Of a DNA stretch of 64,000 nucleotides, positions 1 through 7,800 are shown piece by piece. The stretch spans positions 186,001-250,000 of the forward strand of contig DATAJS010000001.1 of assembly GCA_036262035.1 (NCBI GenBank), read 5' to 3'. Source of the stretch: Burkholderiales bacterium. Lineage in GTDB: Bacteria > Pseudomonadota > Gammaproteobacteria > Burkholderiales > SG8-41. The position numbers and the translations under genes are program-made. Under the pieces are notes generated by a model. That model had not been told where the DNA came from. It saw only the letters and a list, made by a program, of their open reading frames with translations, and did no database searches. Positions within the stretch are counted from its first letter, which is position 1, and each line of letters begins with the position of its first letter.

Positions 1-1800
1 CACAGGCCCGTCGAAACGCACGCTGCCCGCGAGCAGCGCGTCGCCGAGGTCACGGTTCACCGCCACGGTGGTGCCATTGAAGTTAATCGTGCCGGCCGAG
101 ACGTTGAGCGCCGACAACGCACCGCCGGAGAGATCGCCGATGTCGCTCGCGAACGTGACGGTGCCCGAGCCGAGCGCGACACGCAGGTGTCGGCCATTGC
201 CGAAACCGAACGGGGCCGGCGCCCTCACATTGCCGTTGAACGTCAGACCGGCGCCGCCGGTGCCGTTGAAGAAGACGCCGAACGCATCGATCTCCACCGT
301 GCCGTCGAGCGTCGCGACCGTCGTCGCGGGGCCGGTGAAATAGGTGTTCTGCACCCCGCCCGCCACGCGGAACAGTATCGTGCCCGCCGCGACGTCGAAG
401 TCCGACAGCGGGGCAGCCGCGGTGCCGACGTCGCCCGAGAATCTCGCCGTCCCGGTCCCTGCGGTAACGCCCAGCGACCGCGAAGTCGCATCGCGCGAAA
501 TGGGCGACAAGAACGTGACGCTGCTGTCAGCGGCTCCTGAGCGGTCCGTATTGACAACCACGTTCGCACCGAGCGTCACCGGCCCGGTGAACGTGATCGT
601 CTGCGCACTCGCGCCGCCGTTGAGGTTGAACGTCGGCGCGTTGAGGTTGATCGCGCCTGCGGTGACATCGAGATCGGAAAGCGCAGCGGTCCCGCCGACG
701 CTGCCGCCGAAGGTGACGGCGCCGCCGCCGGCGAGCACTTCGAGCTTGCGCGCCGCGCCGGCCGAATTCACGGTCGAGGCGAACGTGAGGCTGTGGTCGG
801 TGCCGCTCGCGCGATCGGTGTCGATCTGCACGTCGGCGCCGAGCGTCACGGGGCCGCTGAGGGTCGACGTGAGTCCGCCGCTGCCGCCGTCCAGCTTGAG
901 CTGCCCGCCGTTGAGCGCGATCGAGCCGGCGGTGACATTCAGCGCTGTCAGCGCGGTTGTCGAGCCGACATCGCCGCCGAACGTCACCGCGCCGTTGCCG
1001 CCCGCGACGGTAAGGCTGCGCGCCGTCGTGGCGCTGTTCACCGTTCCGCCGAAGGTGAGGTTGTTGCTCGCGCCGCTCGGACGTGCCGTGGTGAACGTCG
1101 CGTCGGCGCCCAGCAGCACGTTGCCGCCCCACGTCGACGTCGCCCCGCCGGCCCCGCCGCTGAGGTTCACCGTCGCGGCGTTGAGATTGATCGCGCCGCT
1201 CGTCGTCACGTCGAGCGCGGCGAGCGCGCCGTTGATGCCCGCACCGATGTTCCCGTTGAACGTGACCGGCGCCGAGCCCGCGTCGAGTGTCAGCGCGGCG
1301 CCGTTGCTCGCGTCGATCGTCGAACCGAAGACGAGCGCGTTGTCGTTCGCGCCCGCGCGATCGGTGTTGATCGAGACGTCGGCGCCGAGCGTGAGGGGAC
1401 CGTTCAGCGTCACCGTCTGCGCGCCCGCGTTCGCGTCGTTCACGACGATCGGGCCGTTGAGTCTGATCGACCCGGCGTTCACATCGAGATCCGCGAGCGC
1501 CGCATTGGAGCCCGCGCCGACGCCGCCGCCGAACGTCACGATGCCGCTGCCGGCGTTGACGGTGAGCGTCCGGTCCTGGGTGCTGCTGTCGTCGGCGTTC
1601 ACCGTCGACGCGAACGTGACGTTCGCGCCCACGCCCGACGAGGTGGTATCGACGCTCACGTTGGCGCCCAGCGTGACCGCGCCGTTCAGCGCAACGGCGT
1701 TGCTCGCCGTGACGATGTTCGCGTTGAGCGCGATCGGGCCGCTGTTCGTCGGCGAGATCGTGATCGACGCATTGTCGCTGCCGGTGATGTCGCCGTTCAC
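1..1800 (-). repeat. About 90-residue beta-repeat array inside exoprotein copy 1
   Basis: Roughly six tandem units of about 90 residues run to the window edge. Each passes through a strand like INLNAPTFNLNGG, a strand like TITFTGPVTLGA, the turn NTDRSGAADSS and a strand ending FSGDVG. The same unit forms an array in the neighbouring paralogue (18730-20900). Unit boundaries were set by eye. Confidence 0.75.
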
Positions 1801-4800
1801 CGTTACCGAGCCGCCGCGGATCGTCACCGGGTCGCCGAATGACACGGCATTCACGGTCGTGGCCGCGGTGCTCGTCGCGCGACCGAACGTGGTCGAGGCA
1901 AACCCGTCCTGAAGCTTGTTCAGCGTCGCCGTCGGCAGCGCGAGCGTGCCTGCGCCTCCGGCAATGCCCATCGTGACGGTATCGCCGGTCGGCTGAATGA
2001 GGAGCGTGCTGCTCCCGGTCACGTTGCCGGCGAGCGTGAGCGCGTTCGTCGTGAGCGTGAGCGGATGCGCGCCTGCGACGAGCGCGGGCGAGCCGTTGAA
2101 GAACAGCGCGCTGCCGCTGAAGAGCGCGGACGACCCGGCCGCACCGCCGAGGGTGACGGTGTTGTCGTAGGTCTGCGTGCCGCTCGTGCTGACACCGCCG
2201 CCGTTGACCGCGATCGCCCCGCCACCGTTGGTAGTGAGCGATGCGAGCGCAGCCGTGCCGCCGACCGCGCCGTCGAACGCGATCTGCGCGGGTGTGGTCA
2301 CGGTGAGCGCTCTCGCCGTAGCCGGCGAATCGATGGTGCTCGAGAACGTCACCGTGCCGGCCATGCCCGGCGTCGCGGCGTTGCTGCCCGCCCGCGTGTC
2401 GATGACCACATCGCCGGCGAGGATCACCGGCGCGCCGAACGTGAGGTTCGCGCCGTTGCCGGCGGTGCCGAAGCCTATGTTCCCGTCGCCGCCTCTTGCG
2501 GTGATGTTCCCGCGCAGCGTGATCGACGCGGGCGAGCCGAACGCGATGTCACCCGCGGCGGCGCCGCCGGCGATGCTGTCCGATCCGCTGCCACTGGTGT
2601 CGATGTCCGAGACCGCTATGCCACCCGGTCCGCTGAACGTGACGTCGCCGCCGCGGGTCGCGGGCGCGAACGAGCGGATCGACTTCGTGGCGACCTTGCC
2701 GAGGAGGTCGATGCTCGTCGCGGCGGTGATCAGGACCGGACCCCGGACTCCGCTCGCGCTCGTCGTGATCGTACCCGCCGCGGTCGACGTGATCGCCCCG
2801 GCCGTGCTCTGCAGTGTGACCGCGCCGCCGTTGGTCGTCACCGCACCGTCGATCGCCATCGTGCCTGCGGAGATGACGTCGTACGCGGCCGCGCTCGCCG
2901 TGCCGTTCGCGACGCCGCCGACGGTTGCGAGCGTGACGCCGTCGGCTTCGCTGATGAAGACCCCGCTGCCGCTGCCTTCGGAGGAGGCGAACAGCGCGCG
3001 CGTGCGCGCCGCGAGCGTTCCCGCCGCGGTGCTCAGGCGGTTGACGTCGGTGCCGACAGCCAGGTCGGCGTCGAGCACCACCTGGGCGCCCGTCGCCGTG
3101 CCGGAGCCGGTGATCGCGCCGAATGCAGCCGTCGTGAGCGTGGTCGTCGAGCCCGCATTGCCGAGGGCGGCGTTGACGACGATGTTGCCGAAGACGTTGG
3201 TCGCGAGCGTCGTCGGTCCGGTGAACCCCGTGCTGTTCACCGCGCCGCCGACCGTGAGCATGCCGGTGGACGTCACGTCGTACGCACCGCCGCCCGCGGC
3301 CCCGTTGACGATCGAGCCGTCGACCGTGCCGAGCGTGACCGAGCCCGAATTGCCGACGAACACGTCGCCGGAAGTGCGCGTGCGCGCGGCGAGGGTCGCA
3401 GCCGACGTCGCGGCGCGCGTGCCCGAGCTTCCGATGCCCGTCAGCGCGTCGAGCACGACGGTCTCGCCGGCGATCACACCCGATCCGGTGATCGTGCCCT
3501 GCTCGTTGCCGCTGCCCGCGGTCAGCGTGACGCGCTTGCCGCCCGTCGGTGACGAGAACTCGCTCGCGCGCGATTCGACTTTCGATCCCGCGTTGAGGAC
3601 CATGTTGTCGCCGGCCTGCAGCGTGACATTGCCTTCGCCCGCTGCGGAGCCGGTGGAGCGCACCGTCACGCCTGCGTTCACCGTGAGGTCGTCGCCGCTG
3701 CCGGCAACGTCGCCGGCGGTGATCGTGATGTCGCCGCTCTGGATGAGATCGCTCGCGATCGTGATCGGGCTGTGCGCGGTGAGCGTGAGCGCGCCGCTGC
3801 CGGCGCTGGAGCCGCTCGTGATGTCGGCCACGCTCCCGAGCGTGAGCGCGCCGGTATTGTCGATCGCAACGCCGCCGGCGCCCGAGTTGAGGAACGCGAT
3901 GCGGCTCACCGCGGTCCGCAGCGGCGTCGCCGAAGAGCCGATGCCGTTCGCGGCACGCAGCGCAAGCGCGCTTGCAGTGATCAGCGGCGATGCGCCGGCG
4001 GCGTTGCCGATCGTATCGCCGGTCACCAGCGAGAGCGTGTTCCACGTCGCCGGCGAGCCCGCGATCGCTCCGCCGAGCGTGATCGGTCCCGATGTGGCCG
4101 AGCCGATCGTGAGCGCGCCCGTCGTCCTGACCTGACCGAGCAGCGTGCTCTCGAGCGAGAGCGGAGCGGGTTTGCCGCCGCCGGTTGCGCCGAGCACGAT
4201 CGCGCTGTTGTCGATCGCCGGTGCCAGCGTCACGCCGGCATTGCCGGTGACGGTCCCGGTGAAGCTCATGCTGTTCGCGTAGAGCAATGCGCTCGCGCCG
4301 CCCGCATCGACGTTGCCGCTGCCGACCGTCAGTGCGCCCGCCGATGCGCGCAGCGTGACGTCGCCGGCGGTCGTGCTGATGCCGTTGGCCACGGCGATGG
4401 TGACTCCGAGGCTCGTCGTTGCGCCGAGGTTGCCGACGGTGAGGCCGCCCGAGTCCGCGTTCGTGAACGCGAAGCTCGACCCCGAGCCCGCCACGATACC
4501 GACGGTGTTGCCCGACTCATCGAGGGTGACCGCGGAATCGCCGAGGACCTTGAGCGTGCCGCCTGCGAGCGCGCTGCCGGACGTTTGCGAGATCGCACCG
4601 CCCGTGGACTTCAACTGGATCGCGCCCGCCGCGCCGCCGCCAAAGCCGCCGCCCGCGGACGCGTCGACCGAGCCGACCGAGATCGCGCCCGAGTCGTTGA
4701 GCACGGTGACGATGCCGCCGCCGCCCGCGCTGCCCGCGACCGGCGCGTCGCCGCCTTTCGCGTTGATCGCCGCGACCAGCGTGATGTCGCCCGCGCCGGT

Positions 4801-7800
4801 CGAGCGCACGAGCACGTCACCACCCGTGCCTGCCGCGGCGCCGCCGCTGTCGCTGCCGGCGGTCGTGATCGTGCCGTTCGCATCGGACGCGATCGCGCCG
4901 GTGCTCACGAGCTTCACCGTGCCGCCTGCGATGCCGAGCGTCGTGGGCATGGTATTGACCGCTGCGTTGATCGTGAGGGCGCCGGTGTTGTCGACGTCCA
5001 GCGCGCCGCCGTTGGTCGAGATACCGGTAGTGGTCGAGCTCGACGTGCCGTCGTTCGTCGTGAGCGTACCGATCGTGAGCGGCTGCGAGTTGACCAGCGT
5101 GACGGGCGCGGTCACCGCGCCCGCGAGCACCGTGACGTCGTTCGCCGTGCCGGCGAGATCGAAGCTCGTCGCCTGGCCGAGCAGGCGCAGCCCGCCTGCG
5201 GTGATCCTGCTTCCCGCGCTCTGCGTGACGCTGCCGCCGGACGCGTTGATCGTGACATCGTGGCCGGCGCCGCGGTCGTTGACGATCGTACCGTCGAGCG
5301 CAAGCGCGCCGCCCAGGCTGCGGACCAGGATGTCGCCCGCCATCGCCACGTTGCCGATCGTGGCGCCGCCGATCGAAACCGCGCTGCTCGAGCCGGCGCC
5401 GGCGGTGCCGGTGATGTCGATGTTGCCCGAGCTCGTGAGCGTGCCGCCGCTGAAGACGACGCCGTTGTTGCTGCTGCCGCCGCTGCCGCCGGTGCCGCGC
5501 AACGACACGCCGTTGCCGCTGATGGCGGTCGCGTTGAGCGAGACGCCGTGATTCGAGCTGCCGGTCGTGCCGCCCTGCCCGACGATCGAAACGCTGCCGC
5601 CGCTCGCATCCAGCGTCGCGCCGCTCAGGTTCACGCCGATCGCGGATACGCCGCCCGCCGCGCCGGTCACCGCGCCGGTCAGCGTGGTGTCGCGACCACC
5701 GAACGTGATGTCCCCGCCGCGCGTCAGCACGCTGGGCGCGCTGATCGCGGCGATGCCGCCGCCGGCCGCATCGTCGCTGTTGGCGTTGAACACGACGTTG
5801 AGCTTGTCGGTGCCGGCTGTGCCGCCGGACTGCTGGATCGTCGCGCCGATGAGCGTGATGTCGTCGGCGGCGTTGAAACGCACGCTTCCCGTGCCGGTGC
5901 CGGTGCGCGCGATCGTCTGGCCCGATGCGACGGTGATATCGGTCCCCGCGTTCATCGTCAGCGAGTCGATCACGCTGACGCCTGCGTTGATCGCCGCCGA
6001 GGCGCCGGTGATCAATTGCAGGTTCGGTGCGTTCACCGGTGCGATCGCCGAAGACACCGCCAGCGCTCCGGCCTCGCTGCGGCCGACGACGAGCATATTG
6101 GCGGTGACTTTGTTGAGCTCGGCGTTCGTCAGACCGAGCGTTCCCGCGGTATCGGCGCCGAGCGTGATCGCGCGGCCGGCGCTGAGCGTCCGCAGCGTCA
6201 CGGTGTTGCCGACGTTCGTGATCCCGGTGACCGACGCGAGGCTCATGTCGTCGGCGGTCAGCGTGATCGGCGCAGCACCCGCCGTGTTCCGGATCTCGCT
6301 CGACCCGCCGCCTGTCGCGACGTCGATGCCGAGTGCGCCGCTGCCCGCGCCCGTGCCCGTGATCGAGAGCGCCGCAGCGCCCGACGACTGCACGGTAATG
6401 CCGCCGAGCAGGACGCCGCTGTTGTTCGTGCCGCTGCCGCCGCCCGTTCCGGTGATGCCGATATCACCCCTGACGGATGACACCGTTGCGCTGCTTTGCC
6501 CGGTCACGCCTTGGTTGCCGCTCGTCGCGCTCCCCGACGTGACGTTGCCGGTCAGCGTGATCGTTCCCGCGCCGGGATCCGCGCTCGTCGAAGTGACCTG
6601 CGCATCGCTGAGGAACACGCCGATGTTGTTCATGGTGCCGCCGTCGGCGGTCCCGTTGATCGCGATCTGCCCGGTGCCGCTGGTGCTCACCAGCGCGCTC
6701 GAGAAGATCGACACGCCATGGTCGGCCTGCCCGGCGCCCTTGCCCGTACCGGTGATTCCGATGTTGCCGCTGGCTGTAGTGATCGTCGTGCCGGAGCCGC
6801 CGATATTGACGCCGGGATTGCCGGTGCTGCCTGCACCGCCGGTCCCATTGAGCGTAATGCCGCCGGTGCCCGTGGAAGTGATGTCCGCGCCGCCTGCGAG
6901 CCGTATCCCGATCTGGTTCGCCGAGCCGCCGACGGCGCCGCCGGTGCCGGTGACCGTGATCCCGCCGGCGGCGGCTGTCGTCACGAGCGCGTTGCTCGTG
7001 ATGTCTACGCCGTAGTTGTCCCGACCGGCCGTGCCGCCCGTCCCGGCAATCGTGATGCCGCCGTTCGCGGACACCGTCGAATCGGTCAGCAGCACGCCGT
7101 GGTTGTTGCCGTCCGAGCCCGACAAGTGCGAGCCGCCCTTGCCGAAAATGCCGACGCTGCCCGCGCCCGCATCGAGTGTCGCGAAGCTCAGGCGCACGCC
7201 TTCGCCGTTGGTTGCGTTGCCGGTCGCGACGTCGGTGACGGTATTCCCCGCCGCCGCACGCCCGCCGAGCGTGATGCTGCCGCCGTTCGACGTGAACGAC
7301 ACCGCGCTCCCGGAAATGCCGTTGAGCGCAACGCGCCCCGCGTCGTTCGCGTCGCTGTCGGCGTTGAGCACGATCGACAGCGCACCGGCGCCCGGCTGAA
7401 TGGTCACACCGCTGTTGACGTTGATGTCGCCCGACGCATTGAGTCGCATCGTCGCCGCGCTCGAATTGCTCTTGGTGAACGTCTGGCCGCTCGCGATGGT
7501 GATGTCGCCGCCGCCGGCGTTCGCTGTGAAGTTTCTTCCGAAGCTTGCGCCGTTGAGCATCAGCGCGTTCGAGTCGACGATGCTGATGTCTTTCGCGCCG
7601 CTGTTGGCGAGCGTGACCGCGCCGTTGAAATCGTTGGCGGAGTCCGTCAGCGTGATCGAGTTCGCGCCGGCATTGAAGCTCGATGCGCCCGAGACGACGA
7701 CGCGCGAGGTTTGCGTGATGTCGCCGCCTGTCGTGATCGTGAGGCTGCCGGCGGCCTCGACACCCGCTGTCGTCGTCGCGGTTTCAGCCACCTGACGCAC

